DNA of 64,000 nt from Anniella stebbinsi (Eukaryota; Chordata; Lepidosauria; Squamata; Anniellidae): assembly GCA_029215795.1 (NCBI GenBank), contig JARDYH010000002.1:44500001-44564000 (forward strand), written 5' to 3'. The first letter of the stretch is position 1; each line of letters opens with the position of its first letter. Below the pieces are notes generated by a model that worked only from the letters and a program-made list of their open reading frames with translations, was not told where the DNA came from and searched no databases. A program made the translations under genes and the position numbers. Below are positions 44,890 to 55,170 of this stretch, piece after piece.

Positions 44890-45330
44890 CTATACATCTT
44901 TAAAAAAATTGATTAGCCACCGTTTTGTTTCAAGATGGGAGACACAATTTTGTATGTGGAAATCTGCTCACTTCAGTGCTGAATGATGATGCAAAATTTG
45001 GTTGAAATCAATGAAATGGTATTGAAACAGTACATCTTTAAAAGAATTTGATTGGCTGCCATGTTGTGCCAAGATGGTGGACGGAATTTTCACTATGCCA
45101 AAAAGCATCCCAGAAAGAGGTACAACATATTTTGAAAGTTTCATAACCACTGAGAAGAAACAGTTACACTGAAGCAGTACATCTTAAAAAAAATTGATTG
45201 GCCCCATTTTGTTTCAAGACGTGGAATGAAATTTCACTATGCCTAAAGCCATCCCAGGTAGAGGTACAACAAATCCTGAAAGTGTCATAACAATTGGCTG
45301 TACTATTCTCTAGTTCAATACATTTTAGCA
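44890..45330. repeat. Diverged tandem repeat, three units of about 140-150 bp
   Basis: Each unit starts with 'tacatctttaaaa.aa.ttgattggc' (44892, 45030, 45178), followed by 'ccattttgtttcaagatgg' and, 50-60 bases later, 'aatttcactatgcc' or equivalent. Resembles in style the arms of the 39310-43852 element but shares no clear sequence with it. Confidence 0.6.
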
Positions 45331-45750
45331 AAGAATACACTGAGAACTGTTTACATGGCTTTAATTCAGGCTTTTGTAACCCCCCCCCATGAGACTTGAA
45401 AATTGCCTTTGATTAGCACTAATGTGTGTGTGTGTGTGGGGGGCTGTTACATGCAATTGCCACAGGGGTGTGATTTGGGGGAGGGCACCATTGGAAAGGG
45501 AGGTTTAACCCTCTCCTCCACACAAACTGTGCTTCCCTTATCACAAAAATGTCCCTGTGTGCAATTAACCTTGGAGAAAGACTTATATTGGAGCCATTAC
45601 TTGAATGGGTGTTATATATGACAATGGACATGTCTGTGTGTATATTTTTGTGTGTGATAGACAGAGAGTTTAGGGTATTCCTGCAGCTTTAGCTCGGAAC
45701 CCATGCACCCCCAAAGGGGAATGTGGCCCTCAGACCAAAATGGTTTCTTC

Positions 45751-45964
45751 CAGGGGAGGCAGGTGGCCCTGATTTCAGTGGGACTCTGAATCCAGTCTTG
45801 ATCAGAATGAGCCAGAATTCTAAAGAAGCTATCCAAGGTTCTGAAACCTATCCCCAAAACAGATTTTGTACTTTGGATAGTTCCTTTAAAGTTCTGTTTG
45901 GTTCTGACTGAAACCCAAAAAGGATTCACAGCCCCACCAAAATCAAAGCCACCAGTTTCCCCTG
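45751..45964. mobile_element. Palindromic hAT MITE, CAGGGGA..TTCCCCTG
   Basis: Second copy of the family at 5515-5734. Ends CAGGGGAGGCAGGTGG and CCACCAGTTTCCCCTG; halves are inverted ('gccagaattctaaagaag' versus 'ctttaaagttctgtttgg'). Flanking 8-mers GTTTCTTC and TTTTCCCC agree at 5 of 8 positions, so the target duplication is uncertain. Confidence 0.7.
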
Positions 45965-48287
45965 TTTTCCCCTCCTCTGCTCTAAAAGTAACAAATGCTT
46001 CCAGGATCCTTGGGAGGAAAGGAGATGAGGAACCATGAACTTATCTCGATATTCTCTCCACCTGCTCCCTGTCAATACTCCCAATCCCATGTGACTGACA
46101 ATAGCCCTGCCTCCAGCTCTTCCAATATTTACATAAACTGGGCAGGGTGTCCAAAGAATATATAATGCTTTAGCTCAGTTAGATCCCCATGCTCACTCCA
46201 GGATTGTATGGTTACCTTCCCCACTACATTCAAGGTTGACCTCATACAAAGTTCAGGCAACTTGAAAAAGGCTCACAATGGTGGTCTAAGCCACCATTAT
46301 GGTCTAGGACTTGGATGAAAAGCAGAGAAACACATTTCTGTGTGAATCTTTTAATTGTTCCACAAAAGGGGTTCCTTCACCAAATATGCACATTTCAACA
46401 TAAAAGTCAAAACCCACATAAATTCACTCAAGCCTTAGCTAAAACATTACTTTTCTTGTGTATTACTGACTCTTCATGAATAGATTGCTTTGACTTTGAA
46501 ACTTATATTTCAGTTGAATATTTCTGAAACTGTAGCACCTTTTTATTGTGATTCCCCCTTTTTTATGAACAAATGTTCCCCTTAAAAGCTCATTGTGAAA
46601 TATACTTCTAAGGAAGAAATTCTGTTCCTGATTCACAGCATTTTTGCTACATCGGTGCTCATTGGCCTTACTTGAAAGCTGCTTTTCTCCAAAGGTTAGA
46701 CTATCAAATAGTACATCTAAGGTAAGAAAAGTGATTTCTCATTCTGATCCCATGGGAGTTGTGCTATAAATGCATTTGCAGTGAATGCATTAGGCAGTTC
46801 AATAAAGGACACCCACATGACAAGCTGGTGAACAATGTCAGATGCATGAAAGGCATACTATAGGAATTGGTTTGATTCTGTTTACATTCAATTGCCATCC
46901 TAGGCTGATTTCTGAAGACTTTTCAAATTTCAGAGTATAAAACAACTGCAAATGCAAAGATTGGTTTACCTTTCTTTGTAATAACTGATATAGGAGGGGG
47001 TAGAAACATTGACTTAACCTATAGCTCAGATGGTAATTTAGAAAAGAACATTGCTGTTACAAACAGTGGAATGATAGCTGCACCCCTATAGTTGGGGAAG
47101 TAAAATAAGATGGGGGGGGCAGATGACTGCTCACCCTGGTGAATGTAGGGAGGGAGAATTCACCTGCGTCCAATTTGTTGGACACTTCCCCCTCTATCAC
47201 TACCATCCACCCCCGCTTGTCAGGCTGCATGAGCTTCTTTTGAGGCTCAGTGAGGCCCTCCAAGTGCTCGGCAGCTGTCCATCCTTGCTTCACAAAGGCC
47301 CCATTTATGCAATGGGGGAATATGTAATTTCTGGAGCCTCCATTGTAGTGCACAATGCAGGCTCCGGATGAAGGCAGAAGGCTGCTGCATGTTCATCGGG
47401 CCTTGTAGGTGCTTGGAGTGTGGGTCCATGAATTTACTGCAGGTGCCCAACTGAGTCTGGAAGGGGGGACCCCCAAACTCAATCAAGTGCCTGTGACATT
47501 CCCAGCTGAATGTGATTGAGAGCAGGGCTAGAACCCTTTATATCAAGTGGTGGGATCTTCCCCTCTGATGTAATTTGGTCCCTAGCCTGTAGGCTGGCTG
47601 GATGATCCACCTGGCACATTGGCCAGGTACCAGCTTCTCTTTATGTGGGGCTTCTTCCATTAAAGATGCCCCACATGCAGCAAAGCTGCTTCACCTGCTT
47701 TGTGTCTTCTCCCATTGGGGAGAGGATGTGGGCAGGCAAAGTTGCTCAGCCAAGCTTTGCTTGCAGAAGGAAAAGGATGAATGGAAACACCAGATGAGGG
47801 ATCTGAGAAAACAAAGGGATTCCACTCCCTGTTGATAGCCTCCAGGCCAAGGGTGGGGTTTGGAAAGTGGACATTGCCATGGAGGCTGCCCATTTTGGTG
47901 TGTGTGGGAATAAAATAACTATATGGGCAGGGATAAGTGTTTGGGCCTTTTCTTCCCAATTATTGTCCTGTCTTTCAGAAGGATGATATTCTGTTGCTAA
48001 AGACTCACCTATAATGGTATTCTGAAACATGCCACACTAGTATCAGATAATGCCACTGGGAAAAGAGGTGGGTCTTTCTCAACTCTGGGGGTGTATTTGA
48101 AGGGGACTCATCATCCACTGACTGGAAATTCAAGGTAAGAAAAGGCAGGTTGATAGGATGAGGCAGAAAAGAAGCAAGGTGTAAGAGAGAAAGAACAGGC
48201 TAAAGATTGGTGGCTCAGCCCTCCTAAATGAAAGAGACTGAAGTGGTAGGAGGCAGAAGTGACATGGAGGTAAGGAATGTAAATAGA
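45965..48287. other. No recognised gene
   Basis: 46370-47010 is repeat-free AT-rich DNA. 47060-47960 is more GC-rich with overlapping 75-99-residue frames on both strands and no domain, possibly an unclassified old repeat. Confidence 0.35.
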
Positions 48288-48316
48288 GGTGTGTGTGTGT
48301 GTGTGTGTGTGTGTGT
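48288..48316. repeat. (TG)n microsatellite
   Basis: Uninterrupted TG run. Confidence 0.95.
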
Positions 48317-48983
48317 CACAGGTCTGATGCAGAGAGTCAGGGGAGAGAAGGATGGTCTAGCTAACTTAGATGGCCCTACCATCCAGGTCAGGTTAGGTAG
48401 AGCAGGAAGAGAATGAAGAGGAGATAAGAATGTAGTATTGCCATTGATCAAGCAAGGGAAAAAAATGCAGGGGAGGGGAATTGAAAGCAGACTTTTGCAT
48501 CAGATAAATTAAGCTCTATTTTTTCCTTTGCATTTTTGGTGTAACCTCTTCAATATAATAATAATTTAAATTTCATAGGGACCATGGGGACCATGATGCC
48601 TCTAAACCTGCAGCCTCATCTGAAAATGATGTGTAATTCCTATATGATTCCTAAAAGATATGCCTGGCATTAATGAGTGCCAAATGGTCCATTATTTCAT
48701 GGGTGATGTAGTGGCAGTGGCAGACAATGTTTTCATTTTATGCCTTGGGTATCAAAATTTCTTGGACCAGGCTTGTCTTTTATTTATCTTCTCCTCTAGT
48801 GAAACTGTGTTGTGTTCCTGATTTGAATTGGGACCACCACACCCAGGAAGGTAAGGGTTAAAGTTCCCACCACATCATTTTTTTCTTGAAACCCACCTGG
48901 GGAAGTGGTTAAATAAAAGGAAACAAATGTCTCCATCAAAGTCAAAAATATCTGTGTTTTAACAACTGTTTAACATACAAATT
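48317..48983. other. No recognised feature
   Basis: Unique-looking sequence. Confidence 0.4.
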
Positions 48984-49105
48984 GTATGTATGTATGTATG
49001 TATGTATGTCTTACAATTATTTAATATCCTGCTCTTCAGTCCAAGGATTTTGAAGAGCAACTTACAATAGCTACAAAGAGCAATAAATAATAAAATCAAT
49101 ACAGA
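48984..49105 (-). mobile_element. LINE 3' tail, antisense, headed by (TATG)n
   Basis: (TATG)n at 48984-49011 followed by 'aatatcctgctcttcagtcc' and 'gaagagcaacttacaatagc', the antisense of an L2-type 3' end with decayed tail. Confidence 0.5.
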
Positions 49106-49166
49106 TTATTAAAAATCAGCAGACCAGCAAAAGTATTCCACAACATAAAAATTAAATGAAAAGACT

Positions 49167-49308
49167 AAGGCTGCAATCCTGTACCAACTTCTCTGGGAGT
49201 AAGCTATACTGAAATAGATGGAACTTCAGAAAACCTGCATAGGATTTCATTGTAAGGTAATCTTATACATGCTTTCCTGGAAGTAAACCTCACTGAACAC
49301 ATCACCTC
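49167..49308. repeat. 'ggctgcaatcctgta' interspersed repeat, one and a half copies
   Basis: 'aaggctgcaatcctgtacca' to 'cataggatttcattg' is a full unit like 28831-28922. A second partial unit ('aatcttatacatgctttcct') follows immediately. Confidence 0.5.
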
Positions 49309-49755
49309 CCCAAAGCATCAGGAAGGAAGGATCTATTGGCTCTTTCTTGGAGGAGTGAGGGAGGGCTGTGGTGGCTGCATATATTAGAGAAAGAGAAAGA
49401 GAGAGTCTCTACATGAAGGGAAATTGTGTTGTTTACCCAGGGCTTTCTGCTTCCTGGTTCTTTGGTGTGATTGTTATGGGTTGCATTACATGGGAGGAGA
49501 GAGACAACAAGAGCTTTGAATTGAATACTTCTCCTCTGTTCAGTTCCCTTGAGTTCTATTGAGACAGTGCCATCTAGTGGTGAAAGTTCCTGTTGTTTCT
49601 TAGCTATTACCACGTTAAAAGTGGTTCTTTTTATATTGGGATTTCTAGAGAATTACGTAGTAGACATCTTGGTTGCTGACAACATCATGAAATTGACCTG
49701 AAAACTCCGGCCAATCATGAGTGCAATAAATTACTCATTTAGAGGAGCTCAAAGA
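49309..49755. other. No recognised feature
   Basis: Unique-looking sequence with a short GA-rich run at about 49386-49403. Confidence 0.4.
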
Positions 49756-49767
49756 GAGGGAGGGAGG

Positions 49768-49817
<50 letters not shown>
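49756..49817. repeat. (GGGA)n(GA)n(G)n tract
   Basis: Purine-only tract directly next to the inverted-repeat element. Confidence 0.9.
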
Positions 49818-50314
49818 CTGGTTTCGGACGACACGTTAGGCAACGGAGGGGGGGAAACAATCGTCAGTAGTGTCGCTTATTGTGTCATGTGGAGGGTTAC
49901 ACACCATGCATACACAACTGACAGTACGCTATTCCGCCCAATTAAGCAACGGAGAGAAACAACGGGCTTGCACATTGTTTAGCCTAAAGCCCTGTTGTTT
50001 AAAGTGTTGTCCGAAACCAACCAACCCCTCTCTCCAAGGACTATTCAGTTTGGGAAAAGAGTTCTGCAGGCCAGAGCAGCCGAAAACCCCTGGCTGCTCT
50101 ATATAGCCAGCAGAACTTGCGGTGCATGCTGGGATATGGCTGGAGGACTGAGGGAGGGGGAGGGAGCAGATGTAGCAACCAAGATGGATGCCGGAACTTT
50201 CAGCTGCACAAGCACCGGAGTTGCAGCATGTTGTGTGTGGAGCACCGCCTACCCAATGCATAGTCAGTACACTATTTCCTACTCCATTGCCTGATGTGTT
50301 GTCCAAAACCAGCC
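49816..50314. mobile_element. Inverted-repeat DNA element, GGCTGGTTTCGGACAACAC
   Basis: Terminal 33 bp (GGCTGGTTTCGGACGACACG... and the inverse of ...GTGTTGTCCAAAACCAGCC) agree at most positions. A third copy of the terminus faces left at about 49995-50024 ('gtgttgtccgaaaccaacc'), so either a shorter element is nested or the right side was duplicated; the 'gcata....cagtac.ctatt' block also occurs twice (49909-49935 and 50257-50278). Frames up to 191 codons on the minus strand are not domain-bearing. Confidence 0.65.
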
Positions 50315-50589
50315 AGAGAGTCAATTTCTGGTGTAAGGAGAACCCTTGTAAAAAGGAATTTTTTTTGCCATCAATTGCCAAGTTGGGGGGACTGGAAAAT
50401 TCTATCTTTGAAAGAGTAACTTTTGATAGAAAGTTGGATCTAAGTTGATAGTGTGTGATAGACACACAAGACTGGTTACATGGTAAAGAGGTGGCATATG
50501 ACAAATTAGAAACATGGCCGAATATAACTCACTGACAAATTTTAGCTTTAGAAAGCCAGTCTGTAAGTGCAAGTCTACATTTTTCAACA
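50315..50589. other. No recognised feature
   Basis: Unique-looking spacer. Confidence 0.4.
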
Positions 50590-51083
50590 AATGCATGGTG
50601 TGATCCCATCATCATCATCATCTTCACCCAAAACAATCTTGGAAAATGCAGATCATAAAATATACTGGGACAGAACAATTCATACAGACAAGACAATATC
50701 TTACAACCGACCAGACATAACGTTCATAGACAATAAAGAAAAACACACATACCTCATCAACATAGCAATACCAAATTACAAAAATGTTGTTGAAAAAGAA
50801 GAAGAAAAGAGAGACAAATATACACTACTGGCCATGGAAGTCAAAGAACTATGGCAACAGGAAAAGGTCACAATTATTCCAATAGTCACATCAGTCACAT
50901 AAAAAAATATATGCAGAAAACCTCCAGAAACTGGGCCTACCAGAATACATCCACACCAATGTCCAGAAAGCAGTCATAATTAAAACATGCTCAACAGTCA
51001 GGAAATTCCTGAATCAACAAAAGACAGCATGACTTGGCAAAGCCCGTCATGTCCATCTAGAAAAACCACCATGAGCGAGAAAG

Positions 51084-51120
<37 letters not shown>

Positions 51121-51125
51121 AATGT
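50590..51125 (+). pseudogene. R4/Dong-type LINE ORF C-terminus with restriction-like endonuclease remnant
   Basis: An open frame (about 50600-50902) encodes the C-terminal endonuclease of an R2/R4-clade non-LTR element: 'WDRTIHTDKTISYNRPDITF' (about 50669-50728), then 'DNKEKHTYLINIAIPNYKN', consistent with the R/K-PD-(x)n-D/E-x-K-type catalytic pattern, then 'KYTLLAMEVKELWQQEKVTI'. After a stop at 50900, recognisable text continues in other frames ('SRNWAYQNTSTPMSRK'). The 3' UTR ends in a (CAA)n tail at 51087-51121. The frame is 5' truncated: RT and zinc-finger regions are absent. This is distinct from the APE-type LINEs elsewhere in the window. Confidence 0.75.
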
Positions 51126-51219
51126 GATAGTAATCTATTTGAATGAAAGCAAAACAGGTAGCCAGATAGTCGTTTTATTCATTTATTGGTTTATTTACAA
51201 CATTTATATTGTAATATAA

Positions 51220-51440
51220 TTGTTGAAAGCCTCTTAATGGGCTTTACCTTTACTTTTATCTTTATTTTTAACCTGCTGGACTTGCTGTTTTATATTGACG
51301 TTGGTGACTTATTTGCATTTTATTACATTTTATACTTTTATTATTGTAAGTTTTCTTGAGACCATTTGTAGCAAAAAAAATAAAAGAAAAAAAGAGGAAG
51401 ATGGGATACAAATTTCAAACAAACAAACAAACAAATAGTT
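51220..51440 (+). mobile_element. L2-type LINE 3' UTR and tail
   Basis: T-rich sequence leading to 'gtaagttttcttgagaccat', then 'gaagatgggatacaaatttc' and (AAAC)n. Confidence 0.45.
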
Positions 51441-51659
51441 TTTCAAGGATAGTTTACAAAGTGATTTGTAGCATAAAATCATGGAATAATGATCCACAAA
51501 GAGTGAACAATCAAAAAACATAAAATCAAAATCAGTAATATCAAACAACACAAACAGTTGCAAGAGTAAATTCATTCTGTCATCAGCTTCAAGCTTGTAA
51601 ACATTCCTTGCAAATGTACCTGCTGGCCCCACTCCATGTGTAGTTCCTTGCCCCCTGAT

Positions 51660-51845
51660 ATGGTGAAAGTGGTATGGCTTAGTGGTTAGAGTGTTGGACT
51701 GGAACTCAGGAGATCCAGGGACTTGTTCCCACTCAGCCATGAAACTTAGCTGGTGGCTTTGGCCTGTCACTGACTCTCAGCCTAACAGGTTGTTCGAAGG
51801 GGGGGGGGGAAGTGATATGAAAAATAAAAATCCATTCATTTCTTT
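51660..51845 (+). mobile_element. tRNA-derived SINE
   Basis: Head 'tggcttagtggttagagtgt' is an A-box region; 'actcaggagatccagggact' holds a mutated B box; body 'ggcctgtcactgactctcag' follows. Same family as 3292-3560. Confidence 0.65.
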
Positions 51846-52137
51846 ATAGATACTCCTCCTTTTCATACATTGCATGGATGCTAGGGCCTTGGCCAGTGGA
51901 TGCAAACCACTTCAACTTGAACTCCCCCTCTGAAGCAAAGTCTTGGGTACCATCTATGCCAATTCCACTCTCTTCTCCAGATCTTTCAGTGTCAAAGGTG
52001 GAGTTTCCTATAATGCTGAAATGACCTGTCTGAGGCCAGGGGTGGGAGTGGGGTGGGGGTGAAGAGACCTTTCTGCAAGCAGCACCTCCTTTTACCTCCA
52101 CTGGTAGTCCTGATGATGACCAGCTAAATCTTTTCAC
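51844..52137 (-). other. Unexplained 97-codon open frame with protein-like composition
   Basis: The minus-strand frame is Ser/Gly/Glu-rich in its second half ('FDTERSGEESGIGIDGTQDF') and ends 'YEKEEYL' at a stop. It lacks any transposon motif I know. No polypyrimidine-AG acceptor is evident just upstream and there is no start context. It could be an exon or retrocopy fragment of a host gene, or chance. Unique AT-rich sequence lies to the right. Confidence 0.3.
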
Positions 52138-52139
52138 AG

Positions 52140-52764
52140 TATATTACAAATATCCCCTCTCAAATGGTAAATATTCACTAAACTAAACCAATGGAATGAC
52201 ATATAAAACCAGAATAGCTAATTCTCAGAAGACCATCTGGATCTCAGTTTTACTAGGATGAAACAAAGCAACTTACTTCTATATTATGCATAAAGAAAGC
52301 ATCCATGTTTATCTCTGCACAAAAGAGAGATCCAATTTATTCCTTATTTCAACTACCCTTAGCAATACTGACAATAAACCGTCAAGGCTGAATAATCAGC
52401 CAAGCAGCACAAAACAAAATTAAACAATCCCATAACATTCAAAGCTTTACATCCCATGTCAATGTTTTAATTACCAATATTAGATCATGAAAAGAAAGAT
52501 GGAGAAAGTATTTGTGAGAAAAGAAGGTTTAACTCCCTCTGTTTGAAGAGTAAAGCACAAGCATGCAGATGTCCTGGGTAACCAAAATGGGGGAAAGAGA
52601 AGGTACAAATGAGCATCTTTTATCCTTGCAGAAATGTATGGGGTGGGTGGGGATGGAGCAAACTAGTGGGTTCCCTCATTCTTTGAGGGAGCCCTGGCAA
52701 AAGAGAGCACAAAACTCCTGTTCAGCCTAAAGTTCAGAGCTCAGTCATGGAGGACATGTTTTGT
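52140..52764. other. Repeat-poor AT-rich sequence
   Basis: Motif-dense text ('ttttaattaccaatattaga') that might be conserved non-coding DNA. No repeat assignment. Confidence 0.3.
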
Positions 52765-52778
52765 ATATTATTATTATT

Positions 52779-52811
<33 letters not shown>

Positions 52812-53580
52812 TTATTTCTTACCCGCCTCTCCGTCTGGATCGAGGCGGGGAACAACAACATGATAAAATACATAAAACTGATTAAAACAGGACACATATT
52901 ATTAAAACTGCATAAAATTCTTAAAACATCCTAAAAACATCCTTAAAACATTCTAAAATTCCACTGGATATGCCTGCCGGAAGAGAACAGTCTTTATGGC
53001 TTTCTTAAATTCTAAAAGACTGTTAAGTTGACGAGTCTCCTTCGGCAGGTCATTCCACAGTCTGGGACCGGCAGAAGAGAAGGTCCTCTGGGTAACGGTT
53101 GTCAGCCTAGTCTAGGCCGACTGCAGTAAGTTCTTCCCAGAGGACCTGAGCATGCAGGGCGGATTGTATGGGAGAAGGCGATCCCGCATGTAACCTGGAC
53201 CCAAACCATGAAGGTCTTTAAAGGTAATGACCAACACTTTGTACTTCGCCCGGAAACTAACTGGCAGCCAGTGGAGCGATTTTAAAGCTGGCATAATATG
53301 GTCACCCCTAGATGTACCGGTGACCAACCTGGCTGCCATATTTTGAACTAGTTGAAGTTTCCGGACTAGGCATAGAGGTAGCCCTATGTACAGCGCATTG
53401 CAGAAGTCGAGCTTCGAAGTTACCAGCGCGTGCACCACCATCTTTAGGTCTTCCAACTCTAGGAAGGGGCGCAGCTGGCGTATCAGCCGAAGCTGATAGT
53501 AGGCACTCCTGGCCGTCGCATCTATCTGGGCTGTCATTTGGAGTGACGGATCCAGGAGCACCCCCAAGCTGCGAACACAG
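52765..53580 (-). pseudogene. L2-type LINE: ORF2 C-terminus, 3' UTR and tail
   Basis: The minus-strand frame 53567-53112 (151 codons) gives the region downstream of the L2 reverse transcriptase: 'GVLLDPSLQMTAQIDATARS', 'QLRLIRQLRPFLELEDLKMV', 'VHALVTSKLDFCNALYIGLP', 'KLQLVQNMAARLVTG', 'LHWLPVSFRAKYKVLVITFK', 'GPGYMRDRLLPYNPP'. It then breaks at a stop; the remaining C-terminal text, 3' UTR and an (AAT)n tail (52768-52812 on the plus strand) follow. It is 5' truncated, and the best-preserved L2 copy here. It abuts another L2 3' end. Confidence 0.85.
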
Positions 53581-53584
53581 GTAA

Positions 53585-53860
53585 TTTACATTTATATACC
53601 GACCCATAGCCGAAGCTCTCTGGGTGGTTTACAAAAATTAAAAGATTGAACACTAAAAAGACAATATACAAAATCCATAAACGTAAAACAGCTGACATTT
53701 AAAACATTTTGAACTGTTAAGCCTGGCCACAAAGTCAGTTAAAACCTCAACTTAAGCTGTTAAAATGCTTGGGTGAAAAGAAAAGTTTTGACCTGGCGCC
53801 GAAAAGATAACAGTGTTGGAGCCAGGCAGGCCTCATCGGGGAGATCATTCCATATATGAA
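53585..53860 (-). mobile_element. Second L2-type 3' end, antisense
   Basis: 'tataccgacccatagccgaa', 'gctctctgggtggtttacaa', a 3' UTR, then antisense ORF2 end ('gacctggcgccgaaaagata'). Nearly the same subfamily as 24160-24620 and different from the L2 tail at 52765. The junction suggests that one L2 inserted at the end of the other. Confidence 0.7.
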
Positions 53861-53949
53861 GGTCCCTGGCATCTCCAGTGAAAACAGTCGCAGGTAGTAG
53901 GGAAATGCTTCACCTGAGATTTTAAGGAGGTGCTGTAAGTCAGAGAAGA

Positions 53950-54096
53950 TCAATCTGATACCCTCCAGATGTGTTGGGTTGCAACTTCCATCATTATCAG
54001 TCTGCATGACCAATGGGACAGCTAACGGCCATGCTGTCTGGGATTGATGGAACAGCAGTCCAACATTTGTGGAGACCACCAGGTTGGGGAAGGCTG
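53950..54096. mobile_element. MITE of the CAGCCTTCCCCAACC family
   Basis: 'taccctccagatgtgttggg' to 'ccaccaggttggggaaggctg'; halves are inverted. The left terminal 20 bp are missing. Confidence 0.6.
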
Positions 54097-54189
54097 GGAG
54101 AGACCATAATCAGGAAGATGGACACTGGTCTGATACATTATATGACAGCTTCAGTCATTCACACAGACCATTGCAAAAGATCTAGTGTG

Positions 54190-54436
54190 TCTGGCCCCTT
54201 TTTTATTTAACCTGCAACTGTCTTTGGTATCCAGCTGCTAGTGCTATTTATGTTGTGGTAGTGTAAACCAATGTTTGTGCAATGTCAATAGTGCTTGCTA
54301 GCAGGTTTCCCGGAAACTTCTTCTCATTAGTAAGCACTACTGACATTGTGCAAACACTGCTTTCTAATTGCACAATGATGATAACACTAGGGGATGTACA
54401 CTGAAGACAACTGCAGGTTAGACAAAAATGGGGAAT
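54190..54436. mobile_element. Foldback MITE of about 250 bp
   Basis: A long imperfect palindrome. Outer arms are 'aacctgcaactgtctttgg' against 'aagacaactgcaggtta'; inner arms 54270-54300 and 54329-54358 ('gtgcaatgtcaatagtgctt' against 'aagcactactgacattgtgc') enclose a 28-base loop. No coding capacity. Ends are not sharply defined. Confidence 0.6.
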
Positions 54437-54439
54437 TTA

Positions 54440-55170
54440 AAGGGTGGGACTAGGCTGGCATGGAGACTGACAACGTCTGCTCAAGCTCACCACAGAAATG
54501 CATTATGAGTTTGTGAAGGCTTGAGGCCTACATAAGCTTGGTTTTGGTTTAGGCCTGAAGGCCTGGAAAGCCTCTGATGGGAGGGGGGCATTCCTAAGTT
54601 TCATTTTCCCCTAAAGGAGTTAAGTTTCATTTCCCCAGTTTTAGGTTACCAGATTGTAGGTTTCAGTTTCGATATTAGAGTATAAAAAGGGGTGGAGTTA
54701 ACTGCAGGTTGTGGTTGTGGTTGTTGGAGAAGAAGGAGTCAGAGAGAGTTGGAGAGAGCCAGAGAGAGTCCCTGGAAGGAGGACAAGACTCGAAAGGATG
54801 GCTAGAAGAGATTCTAGGCTTAACTACAGGTGAAAGTGTAGTTCGGATAGAGGATTCTGCGGTTTTGCATATTTTATTTTCATTGTAGATGCCTTTATAA
54901 GATTAACAGCTCTATTTGTGTAAATACCTTATGTGTTATCGCCTTTCCTTATATAAAATAGTAAATTGTTGTGGTTAAAACCTTGTTTAGAGAGTCATTC
55001 ACACCACACCTAAAGCCTAAACCCCACGTTATTGAGAGGGAAAGGAAAAAGGTGGAAACCTGATTGCAGATGGAAAGAAGGGCTCTTAAAGAGGCAAAAT
55101 ATCTTTAAGGAGCTGATCAAGGGGTCCAAGTAAAGTCAGAACCTTGACAGGGTCAGCAATAATTGGTCAG
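54440..55170 (+). mobile_element. Candidate solo LTR
   Basis: Non-coding block with retroviral-LTR-like architecture: a pyrimidine/purine-rich U3-like part with a short repeat ('aagtttcattttcccc' twice, 54594-54637), a TATA box at 54681, a purine-rich leader downstream (54730-54790), and an AT-rich 3' part ending near 'gtcagaaccttgacag'. No gag/pol/env sequence, polypurine tract pair or target duplication was found, so the class cannot be stated. Confidence 0.4.
54681..54688 (+). promoter_or_regulatory. TATA box of the LTR-like block
   Basis: TATAAAAA preceded by 'attagag' and followed by GGGG, with GA-rich sequence 30-60 bp downstream. This is the best core-promoter-like motif in the window. 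Function is inferred. Confidence 0.4.

Noticed and set aside
49929..50504. 191-codon minus-strand frame as a host gene
   Set aside because: It crosses the terminal repeats of an inverted-repeat element and shows no domain.
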